Shown here: positions 46,601-60,808 of the stretch, one piece after another | Position numbering within the stretch: position 1 is the stretch's first letter | Layout: each line of letters begins with the position of its first letter | NCBI RefSeq assembly: GCF_000463155.2 | Contig: NZ_AWFZ01000030.1 | Span: forward strand, 389,316 to 453,315 | Length of the DNA: 64,000 nt | Direction of reading: 5' to 3' | From: Siccibacter turicensis LMG 23730 | GTDB lineage: Bacteria; Pseudomonadota; Gammaproteobacteria; Enterobacterales; Enterobacteriaceae | Program-made: the position numbers and the translations under genes | Notes under the pieces: generated by a model | What the model was told of the DNA's origin: nothing | Database searches by the model: none | What the model saw: the letters and a program-made list of their open reading frames with translations, nothing else

Positions 46601-47500
46601 GGTCGGGTGGTTATGGGTTTCAACTTTCATCAGGATGTGCGCCTCTTCCTGATGGTAGTCATAGCGTCCGGCGCTGTGGTCGGCGAAGAAGCGGCCAACC
46701 GACGACCCTTCCATCACCGCGGCGTTGTCTTTGTAGGCAGACAGCACGTGATCCGGGGTTTTCTCGAAGGTGTTTTTGATCATTTTGAACAGCGACTTCG
46801 GCTGCTGCTCGCCGTCAATCACCCAGTCGGCGTTGAAAATCTTATGGCGGCAGTGCTCGGAGTTCGCCTGGGCAAACATATAGAGTTCGATGTCGTTCGG
46901 GTTGCGCCCCAGACGGGTGAACGCGTCCTGCAGGTAGTCAATTTCATCGTCTGCCAGCGCGAGGCCGAGACGCACGTTGGCCTGCATCAGCGCATCGCGC
47001 CCCTGGCCGAGCAGATCGACGCTCTGCACCGGCGCTGGGGTATGGTGGGCGAAGAGCTGCTCTGCGTCGTTCAGATCGCGATAGACGCTCTCCATCATGC
47101 GATCGTGCAGTTCGCCGGCGACCGCCTGCCACTGCGCTTCGGTCAGGGTCTCGGCTTCCACATACCAGGCCACACCGCGCTCAAGGCGGGCAATCTGCGC
47201 CAGACCGCAGTTGTGCGCGATGTCGGTCGCTTTCGATGACCAGGGAGAGATGGTGCCCGGACGCGGCGTGACCAGCAGCAGGGTGCCGCCCGGATTGTGG
47301 CTGCTGAGGCTTGGACCATACTGCAGCAGGCGGGCTAAGCGGGTGTGTTCATCCGCACTGAGTGGCGCATCAAGGTCGGCAAAGTGAACGTATTCGGCGT
47401 ATACCGCCGTTACCGGCAGGTTAAGCGCCTTGAAACGGTCCAGCAGTTTGTTAATACGGAATGCAGACAGGGCGGGCGAACCACGCAGAATTTCCATCAT
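43613..47500 (-). CDS. purL: Phosphoribosylformylglycinamidine synthase
   Basis: PurL (FGAM synthase) converts FGAR, glutamine and ATP to FGAM in purine synthesis. It is a single 1295-residue chain, exactly the E. coli length: N-terminal PurS-like domain, two AIRS-like ATP domains ([42 protein letters not shown]), and a C-terminal class I glutaminase with nucleophile Cys in [15 protein letters not shown] and the HPE triad segment [10 protein letters not shown]. The start [14 protein letters not shown] at 47500 matches the family; the ORF extends 22 further codons without support. A PurR box lies 88 bases upstream. Confidence 0.98.
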   Translation of the reverse strand: MMEILRGSPALSAFRINKLLDRFKALNLPVTAVYAEYVHFADLDAPLSADEHTRLARLLQYGPSLSSHNPGGTLLLVTPRPGTISPWSSKATDIAHNCGLAQIARLERGVAWYVEAETLTEAQWQAVAGELHDRMMESVYRDLNDAEQLFAHHTPAPVQSVDLLGQGRDALMQANVRLGLALADDEIDYLQDAFTRLGRNPNDIELYMFAQANSEHCRHKIFNADWVIDGEQQPKSLFKMIKNTFEKTPDHVLSAYKDNAAVMEGSSVGRFFADHSAGRYDYHQEEAHILMKVETHNHPTAISPWPGAATGSGGEIRDEGATGRGAKPKAGLVGFSVSNLRIPGFEQPWEEDFGKPDRIVTALDIMTDGPLGGAAFNNEFGRPALTGYFRTYEEKVTSHNGEELRGYHKPIMLAGGIGNIRADHVQKGEIAVGAKLIVLGGPAMNIGLGGGAASSMASGQSDADLDFASVQRDNPEMERRCQEVIDRCWQLGDANPILFIHDVGAGGLSNAMPELVSDGGRGGRFELRDILNDEPGMSPLEVWCNESQERYVLAVAPDQLPLFDELCRRERAPYAVIGEATEARHLSLHDSHFNNQPIDMPLDVLLGKTPKMTRNVARLRAEGQPLDRSGMTLAEAVKRVLRLPTVAEKTFLVTIGDRTVTGMVARDQMVGPWQIPVADCAVTTASLDSYHGEAMSLGERAPVALLDFAASARLAVGEALTNIAATQIGDIKRIKLSANWMAAAGHPGEDAGLYEAVKAVGEELCPALGLTIPVGKDSMSMKTRWQQDDEQREMTAPLSLVITAFGRVEDVRGTVTPQLVTEDNALLLIDLGKGHNALGATALSQVWRQLGDKPADVRDVAQLKGFYDAMQALVADRKLLAWHDRSDGGLLVTLAEMAFAGHCGIEADISSLGSDALAALFNEELGGVIQVRAADRQAVEAVLNAHGLADCVHYLGQAVEGDRFTLTAQGETLFSESRTAMRIWWAETTWQMQRLRDNPACADQEHAAKADDSDPGLNVTLTFDINDDVAAPYIAKGARPKVAVLREQGVNSHVEMAAAFHRAGFDAIDVHMSDLLAGRLDLEAFQALVACGGFSYGDVLGAGEGWAKSILFNERVRETFQEFFHRPQTLALGVCNGCQMMSNLRELIPGSDLWPRFVRNQSDRFEARFSLVEVTTSPSLLLQGMVGSHMPIAVSHGEGRVEVRDAAHLAQIESKGLVALRYIDNVGNVTETYPANPNGSPNGITAVTSESGRVTIMMPHPERVFRTVANSWHPAEWGEDSPWMRIFRNARKQLG

Positions 47501-47587
47501 AAGTCTCTCGTCTTTGCAGCGCCAGCGCAGCGCTGTCAGTGGGCGCAGGGGGAAAACGGGCGCCATTATAGTGAATCCAGCGCGCCG

Positions 47588-47603
47588 ACGAAACCGTTTG
47601 CGT
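47588..47603 (-). promoter_or_regulatory. PurR box of purL
   Basis: ACGCAAACGGTTTCGT on the minus strand matches the PurR consensus at every defined position and is the operator known upstream of E. coli purL. Confidence 0.9.
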
Positions 47604-47767
47604 AGAAATAAAATTTGTTGCCGTTTCGCCTGTTTGATGCCGCCAATCGCTCTAATTAGTTGCCAACTGGCTCATTGTTAAGCAAAATGCCGCTCAATTC
47701 GTCAGTAACCCTGCCATTTAAACGACAATAACAGCTGAGGCTCGACGTACTACAGAGAATTAACTGA

Positions 47768-49793
<2,026 letters not shown>

Positions 49794-49824
49794 TCACGTG
49801 CTGCCGCCCGGTGAACAGGCCTGG

Positions 49825-50460
49825 TCACTCAAGCTGCTGGAGTTCGCCCTGGGGCGTGACCCGCCAGCGGTGCTGGCAGAAATAGAGCAAAGGGTTGTCC
49901 TGCTTGCTGTCGCTGTAGCCGCTGTAGAGCCGCAGCGGCGTGCCGATCTGCTGCTCAAGCTGGGCCACCTTTTCGTGGCCGAGACAGCGCAGGGTCAACA
50001 CCCAGCCGCCGTAGCGGCGGGTGATCTGGCTGGCGATGAGGTTGACGCGCGGCAGCCAAGGGGTATCGACATAGACCTGCTCTACCAGCGGCATCGGGGA
50101 GCCGGTAATCAGCCAGACGTCGGCATCGGTACTGGCGAGGTACTCGGTTAAGCGCGCCTGCACCACCGGAAAGGCGGTAACGTGCGTCCGGAACCAGGCA
50201 ACGAAGCTTTTCTCCAGCGCTTTCAGCCGCGCTTCGCTGTGCCCGAAGGTGCATCCCCACAGCAGCAGGCTCATCGGCCAGCGCGCCGCACGGCCTTTAA
50301 TCAGCAACCCGAGGCCGATAACCGGCAGCAGCGGCAGCACCAGCAAGGCATTCAGCGGCTGCTGGCGCAGGAGATAGCGCATAAAGGTGCCAAACATATC
50401 CTGCTGATGCAGTGTGCCATCCAAATCAAAAAAGACTACCCGACGCTCGTTATCTGCCAA
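49825..50460 (-). CDS. pgpC: Phosphatidylglycerophosphatase C (YfhB)
   Basis: PgpC dephosphorylates phosphatidylglycerophosphate in the inner membrane. The 211 residues match E. coli. The HAD nucleophile motif VVFFDLDGTLH is at about 8-18, followed by a hydrophobic segment (LNALLVLPLLPVIGLGLLI, about 36-54), HAD motif II LITGSPMP and the C-terminal YSGYSDSKQDNPLLYF. The start is TTG at 50460. It begins three bases after the stop of the murP-like gene, so it may be the third cistron of a murQ-PTS-pgpC operon here. Confidence 0.93.
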   Translation of the reverse strand: MADNERRVVFFDLDGTLHQQDMFGTFMRYLLRQQPLNALLVLPLLPVIGLGLLIKGRAARWPMSLLLWGCTFGHSEARLKALEKSFVAWFRTHVTAFPVVQARLTEYLASTDADVWLITGSPMPLVEQVYVDTPWLPRVNLIASQITRRYGGWVLTLRCLGHEKVAQLEQQIGTPLRLYSGYSDSKQDNPLLYFCQHRWRVTPQGELQQLE

Positions 50461-50463
50461 ACC

Positions 50464-51825
50464 TCACTCCTCTGGATCGTTAAAGCCAAGGCACCATGTG
50501 AAAAGAAATCCTGCGGCAACTGCCAGTAAATAGCCTAACAGATAGAGGACAACTTTTCCGGTTACGATGGTTAACGCCAGCGGCAGGCCGGAAATACCAA
50601 AGGTCACGACCGTAGCCACTTTGAAGTAGCTGATGGCCGCCCCGCCGACGGCGCCGCCGAGACAGGCCCCGAGGAACGGTCTGCCAAGCGGCAGCGTAAC
50701 GCCGAAAATCAGCGGCTCCCCTACCCCCAGCAGCCCGACGGGCAGCGCGCCTTTAATCAACTTTTTAAGCCGCGCGTTGCGGGTTTTCAGCAGCACCGCG
50801 ATGGCGGCACCAATCTGGCCCACGCCGGCCATCGCCAGCACCGGCAGGAGGGCATTCGCCCCGTGCGCCTGCACCAGCTCAACGTGGATAGGCACCAGCC
50901 CCTGATGCAGGCCGGTGAGCACCAGCGGCAAAAAGGTGCCGGCCAGCAACGCGCCCACCAGCAGCCCGCCTTTGTCGATAGCCAGCGTGGCGCCGTGCGC
51001 GATGGCATCGGAGATCATCCCCCCCACCGGCTGTAGCGCCACGATCGCCACCGACGCGGTGATAAGCGTGGTCAGCAGCGGGTTAAGGATCAGCTCCACA
51101 GAGCCGGGCAGCAGCACACGCAGGCGCTTCTCTATCCAGCACATCAGCGCCACCACCAGCAGCACCGCGATCACCCCGCCGCGGCCAGGCTGGAGCGCCT
51201 CACCGAACAGGGTAATCTGCGCCAGCTGCGGGCTGGAGAGGATCCCCGCCATTACACCGCCCATCGCCACGGAGCCGCCGAACACCCGCGCGGCGTTGAC
51301 CCCCACCAGGATATTCATGATCGCGAACACGGCGCTGCCGAAAATCCCCAGCAACCCAATCAGGTTGGGATACTGGGTCGCCAGGTCGCCGACGATATCG
51401 GGCCGCTTAAGGATATTCACGATGCCGGTGATAAGCCCGGAGGCGATAAACGCCGGTATCAGGGGGATAAAGACGTTGGCAAGCTTGCGCAGCGCGTCGC
51501 TCATCGGGGCTTTGTAGCGCGCCGTGGCCTGCGCCTTGTTGTGCGCCGCATCGCCAACCACCTCAGGCGCGCCGCCGGTCATCAGGGCGTTCATGGCGTC
51601 CACCACCTGTGCCGCGCGCCCCGGACCAACAATCACCTGATGCTGCACGCCCTGTTTGACGTAGCCGCTCACCCCCGGCAACGCTTTTAGCGCGGGGATG
51701 TCCAGCTGCGCGTCGTCATGCACCTCAAGGCGCACGCGCGTCATGCAGTTCTCCAGCCGGTGAATATTGCTCTGCCCGCCGACGCCGCGCAAAATTCCGC
51801 TGGCCAGCGCTGAGGTTTTGTCCAT
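50464..51825 (-). CDS. MurP-like PTS EIIBC permease
   Basis: A 453-residue PTS permease with an N-terminal EIIB domain (Cys27 in ENCMTRVRLEVHDD) and a C-terminal EIIC domain of about ten hydrophobic segments (HQGLVPIHVELVQ and GVGEPLIFGVTLPLGRPF are the conserved region). It has no EIIA, as in MurP, which uses EIIAGlc. The gene is 17 bases downstream of murQ, so the substrate is most likely N-acetylmuramic acid. Identity to E. coli MurP looks modest, so the function is inferred from domain order and the murQ neighbour. Confidence 0.85.
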   Translation of the reverse strand: MDKTSALASGILRGVGGQSNIHRLENCMTRVRLEVHDDAQLDIPALKALPGVSGYVKQGVQHQVIVGPGRAAQVVDAMNALMTGGAPEVVGDAAHNKAQATARYKAPMSDALRKLANVFIPLIPAFIASGLITGIVNILKRPDIVGDLATQYPNLIGLLGIFGSAVFAIMNILVGVNAARVFGGSVAMGGVMAGILSSPQLAQITLFGEALQPGRGGVIAVLLVVALMCWIEKRLRVLLPGSVELILNPLLTTLITASVAIVALQPVGGMISDAIAHGATLAIDKGGLLVGALLAGTFLPLVLTGLHQGLVPIHVELVQAHGANALLPVLAMAGVGQIGAAIAVLLKTRNARLKKLIKGALPVGLLGVGEPLIFGVTLPLGRPFLGACLGGAVGGAAISYFKVATVVTFGISGLPLALTIVTGKVVLYLLGYLLAVAAGFLFTWCLGFNDPEE

Positions 51826-51842
51826 GACCCGTCCCCGTAGAG

Positions 51843-52739
51843 TTAGTGGTGCGCTAAGGCCGCACGTAAAAAGCCGTTGTGCTGCTCAAGACGCGACCGC
51901 GCCGTGGCCGCATCCACCCCGCTCAGGATCATCAGAATCGCGGGTTTCACGTCATTGCCGGTCTGCGCCAGCACCGCCTGCGCCTCATCGCGCGGCGCGC
52001 CGGTGGCCTCCATCACCATGCGGCAGGCGCGGTCCACCAGCTTCACGTTGGTTGCCTGCATATCCACCATCAGGTTCTGCCACACCTTGCCCCACTTCAC
52101 CATCGCCCCGGTAGAGATCATGTTCAGCACCATCTTCTGTGCGGTGCCGGACTTCAGGCGCGTGGAACCGGTCAGCGCTTCCGGGCCGACCACCGGCGAG
52201 ATAGCAATATCGGCAAGAGCCGCAATGGGCGAGGCGGGATTGCAGGAGACGGCGACGGTGGTGCAGCCCACCCGCGCGGCATACTCCAGGCCGCCGATGA
52301 CGTAAGGCGTGCGGCCGGAGGCGGCCAGCCCAACCACCAGATCCTGCGCTGTCAGGCTGAGATTCTGCAGATCTGCCTTGCCGAGCGCCGGATCGTCTTC
52401 GGCTCCCTCCACCGCTTTCAGCAGCGCCCCAGGGCCACCGGCGATCAGGCCGATCACCTTTCCGTGCGGCACGCCGAAGGTGGGCGGGCACTCGGAGGCA
52501 TCCAGCACGCCCAGACGCCCGCTGGTGCCGGCGCCCATATAGATAATGCGCCCGCCGGCACGCAGCGCCCCGGCGGCGGCATCCACCGCTTTCGCGACGT
52601 CGGGCAGCGTAGCGCGTACCGCATCCGCCACCTGCGCGTCCTGCCGGTTGAAACATTCCACCAGTTCTGTGGTCGAAAGTGAGTCGAGATCCATGGTTTC
52701 CGGGTTACGGGATTCCGAAACCAGCGCGCCAAGATTCAT
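51843..52739 (-). CDS. murQ: N-acetylmuramic acid 6-phosphate etherase
   Basis: MurQ cleaves the D-lactyl ether of MurNAc 6-phosphate to give GlcNAc 6-phosphate, recycling peptidoglycan sugar. It has 298 residues, as in E. coli. The N-terminal [19 protein letters not shown] is a family signature, and the SIS domain shows [20 protein letters not shown] with catalytic Glu later in EGAEDD. It is the first gene of a minus-strand set with the PTS permease and pgpC, divergent from yfhH. Confidence 0.97.
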   Translation of the reverse strand: MNLGALVSESRNPETMDLDSLSTTELVECFNRQDAQVADAVRATLPDVAKAVDAAAGALRAGGRIIYMGAGTSGRLGVLDASECPPTFGVPHGKVIGLIAGGPGALLKAVEGAEDDPALGKADLQNLSLTAQDLVVGLAASGRTPYVIGGLEYAARVGCTTVAVSCNPASPIAALADIAISPVVGPEALTGSTRLKSGTAQKMVLNMISTGAMVKWGKVWQNLMVDMQATNVKLVDRACRMVMEATGAPRDEAQAVLAQTGNDVKPAILMILSGVDAATARSRLEQHNGFLRAALAHH

Positions 52740-52749
52740 ATTGCACCCC

Positions 52750-52764
52750 TGAATATTTAATTCA
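52750..52764. promoter_or_regulatory. Candidate YfhH operator 1
   Basis: TGAAT-ATTTA-ATTCA is a perfect 5-bp inverted repeat with a 5-base spacer, 11 bases upstream of murQ. A near-copy lies 33 bases away. RpiR-family proteins bind such A+T-rich palindromes; binding here is inferred. Confidence 0.6.
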
Positions 52765-52782
52765 TAATAACCACGCTATAAT

Positions 52783-52797
52783 GGAATATAAAATTCA
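52783..52797. promoter_or_regulatory. Candidate YfhH operator 2
   Basis: GGAAT-ATAAA-ATTCA repeats the form of operator 1 with one arm mismatch, centred 33 bp (three helical turns) from it in the murQ/yfhH divergent spacer. Confidence 0.6.
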
Positions 52798-52856
52798 TTC
52801 GGGCGAGTTTATTTCACGCCTTTATGTCAACGATCACACTTGCCGGGGAGCGATCC

Positions 52857-53705
52857 GTGAATTGCCTTATCCGTATTCGTCAGCGCTATCCGGTGCTGGC
52901 GCAGAGTGACAGAAAACTGGCGGACTACATCCTGGATAACCCGGATGCCGCACGCCATCTCAGCTCCCAGCAGCTGGCGGTTGAGGCGGGCGTGAGCCAG
53001 TCGAGCGTGGTGAAATTTTCGCAGAAGCTTGGCTTCAAAGGATTTCCGGCGCTGAAGCTGGCAATCAGCGAAGCGCTGGCCAGCTCGCCCACGCCGCACT
53101 CGGTGCCGGTACATAACCAGATCCTCGGTGACGATCCTCTGCGGCTGGTGGGCGAGAAGCTGATTCAGGATAACTACGCCGCGATGCTGGCGTCGCTGGA
53201 TATCAACAGCGAAGAGAAGCTGCTGACCAGCGTGATGATGCTGCGTAACGCCCGTCGTATCGTGATTACCGGCATTGGCGCCTCGGGGCTGGTGGCGAAA
53301 AACTTTTCGTGGAAGCTGATGAAGATTGGCCTGAGCGCCGTGGCGGAGCTGGATATGCACGCCCTGCTGGCCACCGTGCAGGCGATGGAGTCGCAGGATG
53401 TGCTGCTGGCGATCTCCTACTCCGGCGAGCGCCGGGAGATCAATCTCGCCGCCGACGAAGCGCTGCGGGCCGGTGCGAAGGTGCTGGCGATCACCGGCTT
53501 TACGCCGAACGCCCTGCAGCAGCGCGCAACGCACTGCCTTTATACCATCGCCGAGGAGCAGGCAACGCGCAGCGCGGCAATCTCCTCCTCCAGCGCCCAG
53601 ATGATGCTGGCCGATCTGCTGTTTATGGCGTTGGTGCAGCAGGATCTGGAGCACGCGCCGGAGCGGATCCGTCAGAGCGAGGCGCTGGTAAAAAAACTGG
53701 TCTGA
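52857..53705 (+). CDS. yfhH: RpiR/MurR-type regulator YfhH
   Basis: A 282-residue regulator, colinear with E. coli YfhH (CLIRIRQRYPVLAQSDRKLA, SSQQLAVEAGVSQSSVVKFS, ending ALVKKLV). The N-terminal HTH_6 domain is at about 1-75 and the SIS domain at about 120-250 (ITGIGASGLVAKNFSWKLMK, AISYSGERREINLAA). The start is the GTG at 52857 with GGGGAG upstream; an ATG at 52824 lacks an RBS and adds 11 residues absent in YfhH. Here it faces murQ, which suggests that it senses MurNAc 6-phosphate, like MurR. Confidence 0.9.
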   Translation: MNCLIRIRQRYPVLAQSDRKLADYILDNPDAARHLSSQQLAVEAGVSQSSVVKFSQKLGFKGFPALKLAISEALASSPTPHSVPVHNQILGDDPLRLVGEKLIQDNYAAMLASLDINSEEKLLTSVMMLRNARRIVITGIGASGLVAKNFSWKLMKIGLSAVAELDMHALLATVQAMESQDVLLAISYSGERREINLAADEALRAGAKVLAITGFTPNALQQRATHCLYTIAEEQATRSAAISSSSAQMMLADLLFMALVQQDLEHAPERIRQSEALVKKLV

Positions 53706-53761
53706 TGGGGGAATGGGCGTATAATGCCCGCCCTGTTTGTGTTGTTTCTGAGACTGTCCCG

Positions 53762-54022
53762 ATGGCGTTACTTATCACAAAAAAATGCATTAACTGCGAT
53801 ATGTGCGAGCCGGAGTGCCCTAACGAGGCGATCTCCATGGGAGAGAACATCTACGAGATCAATGCGGATCGCTGCACCGAGTGCGTGGGGCATTATGAGA
53901 CCCCCACCTGCCAGAAAGTCTGCCCTATCCCTAATACCATTCTGAAGGATCCGGCGCGCGTCGAAAGTGACGAGCAGCTGTGGGACAAGTTCGTCCTGCT
54001 GCACCACGCCGATAAGATCTAA
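53762..54022 (+). CDS. yfhL: YfhL 2[4Fe-4S] ferredoxin
   Basis: An 86-residue bacterial-type ferredoxin. Cluster 1 is [12 protein letters not shown] and cluster 2 is [18 protein letters not shown], the latter with the extended loop of the Alvin (Allochromatium) type that gives very low potentials. The ATG at 53762 yields the E. coli length. It follows yfhH by 56 bases and ends overlapping the convergent acpS gene by 4 bp. Electron partners are not known. Confidence 0.96.
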   Translation: MALLITKKCINCDMCEPECPNEAISMGENIYEINADRCTECVGHYETPTCQKVCPIPNTILKDPARVESDEQLWDKFVLLHHADKI

Positions 54023-54399
54023 CCTTCGATAATCACCGTCGCGCAGGCGTAGTGCCGCTCGTCGGCCAGCGTCACGTGCACCGAGGTAACGCCCATTCTG
54101 GCGGCCAGTCGCTCAGCCTCATCGCGCAACCGCAGGCGCGGTTTGCCGAGGGCATCGTTGTACACTTCAAACTGATTGAACGCCAGGCCGTTGCGGATCC
54201 CGGTGCCGAAGGCTTTGGCCGCGGCCTCTTTCACTGCAAAACGCTTGGCAAGGAAACGCACCGGCTGCTGATGCGCCTGATACTGCGCCCATTCGCTTTC
54301 GCTGAGCACGCGCTGCGCCAGGCGGTCGCCGGAGCGGGAGATCACCCCTTCAATGCGGGCGATCTCCACGATATCGGTGCCTAAGCCGAGAATAGCCAT
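54019..54399 (-). CDS. acpS: Holo-[acyl-carrier-protein] synthase
   Basis: AcpS transfers phosphopantetheine from CoA to the acyl carrier protein. The 126 residues show [19 protein letters not shown] with the Mg-binding Asp and [19 protein letters not shown] with the second Mg ligand Glu. The ATG shares one base with the pdxJ stop (TAATG), so the two are coupled. The 3' end overlaps yfhL by 4 bp, leaving no space for the shoB/ohsC pair found here in E. coli. Confidence 0.98.
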   Translation of the reverse strand: MAILGLGTDIVEIARIEGVISRSGDRLAQRVLSESEWAQYQAHQQPVRFLAKRFAVKEAAAKAFGTGIRNGLAFNQFEVYNDALGKPRLRLRDEAERLAARMGVTSVHVTLADERHYACATVIIEG

Positions 54400-55130
54400 T
54401 AGCGGCGGGCTTCCTGCATCAGACGCTTCATTTCCGACACGGCTTCCTTCAGGCCGCTCATCACCGCACGGCCGATGATGGCGTGGCCAATATTCAGCTC
54501 GTGCATCTCCGGCAGCGCGGCGATGGCCTGCACGTTATGGTAGGTCAGGCCATGCCCGGCGTTCACCTTCAGCCCTTTGCTGGCGGCATAGGTCGCCGCC
54601 TCGGCGATACGCGCCAGCTCGCGGGCGCGGGAGGCTTCGTCAACGGCGTCGGCGTAACAGCCGGTGTGAATTTCGATATAGGGCGCCCCCACCTCAACCG
54701 CGGCGTCAATCTGGCCATGGTCAGCATCGATAAACAGCGACACCAGAATGCCGGCATCGGCCAGACGCTGACAGGCGGCGCGCATTTTATCGCGCTGCCC
54801 TGCCACATCGAGGCCGCCTTCGGTGGTCACTTCCTGACGTTTCTCTGGCACCAGGCAGCAAAAATGGGGTTTGACTTCACAGGCGATGGCCAGCATCTCG
54901 TCGGTCACGGCCATTTCAAGGTTCATGCGGGTATCGAGGGTCTGGCGCAGCACGCGCACGTCGCGATCGGTGATGTGGCGACGGTCTTCGCGCAGGTGAA
55001 CGGTGATGCCGTCCGCCCCGGCCTGCTCGGCGATAAACGCGGCCTGAACCGGGTCGGGATACGCGGTTCCACGGGCGTTACGCAGCGTGGCAATGTGGTC
55101 GATATTAACGCCTAACAGCAATTCAGCCAT
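54399..55130 (-). CDS. pdxJ: Pyridoxine 5'-phosphate synthase
   Basis: PdxJ condenses 1-deoxyxylulose 5-phosphate with 3-amino-2-oxopropyl phosphate to pyridoxine phosphate. It is a TIM barrel of 243 residues with [17 protein letters not shown] at the N-terminus, active-site [10 protein letters not shown], and phosphate-binding [16 protein letters not shown] near the end. It is coupled to acpS. A spacer of about 90 bases separates it from recO, as in E. coli. Confidence 0.98.
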   Translation of the reverse strand: MAELLLGVNIDHIATLRNARGTAYPDPVQAAFIAEQAGADGITVHLREDRRHITDRDVRVLRQTLDTRMNLEMAVTDEMLAIACEVKPHFCCLVPEKRQEVTTEGGLDVAGQRDKMRAACQRLADAGILVSLFIDADHGQIDAAVEVGAPYIEIHTGCYADAVDEASRARELARIAEAATYAASKGLKVNAGHGLTYHNVQAIAALPEMHELNIGHAIIGRAVMSGLKEAVSEMKRLMQEARR

Positions 55131-55219
55131 GACTATCCTCGTAAGTAAACGTTGCCTTCTGAGAGGCTTATCGGTGGGCTACCGCCGCCCGTAGTGTACA
55201 CGTTTGCCTTAAACGCTGA

Positions 55220-55936
55220 CTACGGCGACGCCTTTTTTGGCACAAACTGACGGAACAGCTCCCGGCTCTTAAGCGGCCTGCCGCCCAGATAGGGTTTCAG
55301 CGCGATGCGGGTAAAGCGCTTGGCAGCGCGCAGCCGGTCTGCATCGGGAAACTCTCGGCTGGCGAGCGCCCGGAGCTGGCTGCCGGTAAAGGTGGCATTG
55401 TCGATAACCAGACTGGCGATAAAGCCCTTCTCTTCCCGATAGCGGTAGGTCATGTCATCGGCGACCTCGTCTCCGCTGCCGGCGCAGTGCAGGAAATCGA
55501 CCCCGTATCCCAGATGCCCCAGCAGCGCCAGTTCGAAACGGCGCAGCGCAGGTTCCGGCGAGCCGGTTGCGCCCGCCAGCGCCTGGATACAGTGCAGGTA
55601 ATCGAAGAAGAGTTCGGAGAAGCGGGTTTCGGGTTCCAGCACCCGGGCGATGAGTTCGTTGACGTACAGGCCGCTGTAGAGCGCGGTGCCGGTCAGGGGT
55701 AAGGCGAGGGAAACCGCTTCGGCGCTGCGCAGGGTTTTTATCTCCCCGCGCCCGCCGAAACGCACCAGCAACGGTGTGAAGGGCTGTAAGGTGCCTTTAA
55801 GGCTGGAGCGCTTAGCGCGGGCGCCTTTGGCTATCAGACGAACCCGGCCCGACTCTTCGGTGAAGAGATCGAGCATCAGGCTGGTTTCGCTCCAGGGGCG
55901 ACTGTGCAGCACGAAGGCGCGTTGCCACCCTTCCAT
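55220..55936 (-). CDS. recO: DNA repair protein RecO
   Basis: RecO loads RecA on SSB-coated DNA with RecR. The 238 residues comprise an N-terminal OB fold ([20 protein letters not shown]) and a helical C-terminal domain ([20 protein letters not shown]). It is slightly shorter than E. coli (242) at the C-terminus (QFVPKKASP). It starts 11 bases after the era stop, in the rnc-era-recO operon. Confidence 0.97.
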   Translation of the reverse strand: MEGWQRAFVLHSRPWSETSLMLDLFTEESGRVRLIAKGARAKRSSLKGTLQPFTPLLVRFGGRGEIKTLRSAEAVSLALPLTGTALYSGLYVNELIARVLEPETRFSELFFDYLHCIQALAGATGSPEPALRRFELALLGHLGYGVDFLHCAGSGDEVADDMTYRYREEKGFIASLVIDNATFTGSQLRALASREFPDADRLRAAKRFTRIALKPYLGGRPLKSRELFRQFVPKKASP

Positions 55937-55947
55937 CAGGCTCGATC

Positions 55948-57566
<1,619 letters not shown>

Positions 57567-57569
57567 TCA

Positions 57570-57613
57570 GCACACGGAACAGACCTGATGACGATCAACG
57601 CTGTTTCGTGTGC
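57570..57613 (-). promoter_or_regulatory. RNase III autoregulation hairpin in rnc leader
   Basis: GCACACGGAACAG (57570-57582) is complementary to CTGTTTCGTGTGC (57601-57613) with one wobble or mismatch, an RNA stem of about 13 bp. In E. coli cleavage of such a leader stem destabilises the rnc-era-recO mRNA; its conserved position supports the same feedback here. Confidence 0.8.
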
Positions 57614-57740
57614 CGTGGCACCCTGTTCGGGGCCAACCAAACTTCGGGAAATTATTCTATACAGAACTACCGGGGATGTCGTTAGCCAGACGATATTTAT
57701 ATTCTAAATAATTTTAAAAAGCGCAAAGGCATATTATGGA

Positions 57741-57775
57741 ATTCCCGGCCACGCCGTCTGGCTGTGGCCGGGAAT
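57741..57775 (-). repeat. Hairpin after lepB
   Basis: ATTCCCGGCCAC and GTGGCCGGGAAT form a perfect 12-bp stem with an 11-base loop. There is no T-run, so it may terminate lepA-lepB only weakly, or stabilise the 3' end. Confidence 0.65.
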
Positions 57776-57816
57776 GAGGAGGTAACGCGTAGCGGGTTAC
57801 GTCACGCGGCAGGCGA

Positions 57817-58791
57817 TCAGTGAATACCACCGATACGGTTCAGACGTACACCGGTCGGCCACTCGCCTTCCTGCTTCTCGAAACTCATCCAGATAGCGGT
57901 CGCTTTACCCACCAGGTTTTGCTCCGGCACGAAGCCCCAGTAGCGGCTGTCGGCGCTGTTGTCGCGATTATCACCCATCATGAAGTAATAGCCCGGCGGT
58001 ACAATCCAGCTGGCAATCTGCCCACGGTTCTGGCGGAAATAGCCGCCCACGTTGTCCTGCGCTTCCGGGTTAAGCAGAATGCGGTGCGTAACGTCGCCCA
58101 GCGTCTCTTCACGCTGTGCCAGACGTACGCCCTGCTCCATGCTCTCGCCCTGCGGAACGGTAAAGAAGCCTTTGCTGGACTCCACGCCGCCGGCAAAGCT
58201 GAAGGTCTGGACGAAATCGCTCGGCTTCGCATCGGAGTAAGTCACCGCCAACGCGCTTTCACACGCCTGGCCTGAGGCACAGTTCGGCTCAATGGTGACC
58301 TGCTTGCTGAACGGATCGTAGCTGACGCGATCCCCCGGCAGACCCACCACGCGCTTGATGTAGTTCACGCGCGGATCGTTCGGGTATTTGAATACCGCAA
58401 TGTCGCCGCGTTTCGGGTGACCGGTTTCGATCAGCGTTTTCTGGTACAGCGGATCCTTAATGCCGTAGGCAAACTTCTCCACCAGGATGAAGTCACCGAT
58501 CAGCAGCGTCGGCATCATGGAGCCGGACGGGATCTGGAACGGCTCATAGATGAACGAGCGCACCACCAGCACCAGCGCCAGCACCGGGAAGACCGAGGCA
58601 CCGGTTTCCAGCCAGCCGGGCTTCTGCCCGACTTTCTTCACGGTATTCGCATCAAGCGCCCCGCCTGCGGCAGCCTGCGCCGCAGCCTGACGCTCACGAC
58701 GTTTGGGTGCGAAAACAAATTTGTCCAGGCACCACAGGATGCCCGTCACCAGCGTCGCGATTACCAGGATCAGCGCGAACAGATTCGCCAT
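57817..58791 (-). CDS. lepB: Signal peptidase I
   Basis: LepB removes signal peptides from exported proteins at the outer face of the inner membrane. The Ser/Lys dyad is Ser91 (IPSGSMMPTLLIGD) and Lys146 (YIKRVVGLPGD), at exactly the E. coli positions. Two N-terminal transmembrane helices (about 4-22 and 60-78) frame a cytosolic basic loop. The box E motif GDNRDNSADSRYWGFVP is intact. It has 324 residues and lies 13 bases after lepA. Confidence 0.98.
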   Translation of the reverse strand: MANLFALILVIATLVTGILWCLDKFVFAPKRRERQAAAQAAAGGALDANTVKKVGQKPGWLETGASVFPVLALVLVVRSFIYEPFQIPSGSMMPTLLIGDFILVEKFAYGIKDPLYQKTLIETGHPKRGDIAVFKYPNDPRVNYIKRVVGLPGDRVSYDPFSKQVTIEPNCASGQACESALAVTYSDAKPSDFVQTFSFAGGVESSKGFFTVPQGESMEQGVRLAQREETLGDVTHRILLNPEAQDNVGGYFRQNRGQIASWIVPPGYYFMMGDNRDNSADSRYWGFVPEQNLVGKATAIWMSFEKQEGEWPTGVRLNRIGGIH

Positions 58792-58804
58792 GACTACTCC
58801 TTAA

Positions 58805-60604
<1,800 letters not shown>

Positions 60605-60808
60605 ATTTTGGATTTTTATGCCTTACGTGTGCCTTCAGGGCTTCGCGCAACGCGCAGTTCGAGCCTTCTGTCTGTGGCTGTCTGTGGTCTGAAACGCCGC
60701 ATTCTACACTACAACCAGAAAGCGGGGAAATGCTCATCCAGCGCGCGTGGTCGCGGAAGGGAGTGTGAGATTCGGAAGGTCGACGGTAACGCGGTGCAGA
60801 CGGCGAAA
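60605..60808. other. Spacer between rseC and lepA
   Basis: About 200 bases containing the lepA promoter region; I see no gene and no clear terminator for rseC. Confidence 0.5.

Noticed and set aside
52824-52856. ATG start for yfhH at 52824
   Set aside because: No Shine-Dalgarno sequence ahead of it; the GTG at 52857 has GGGGAG and matches the E. coli YfhH N-terminus.
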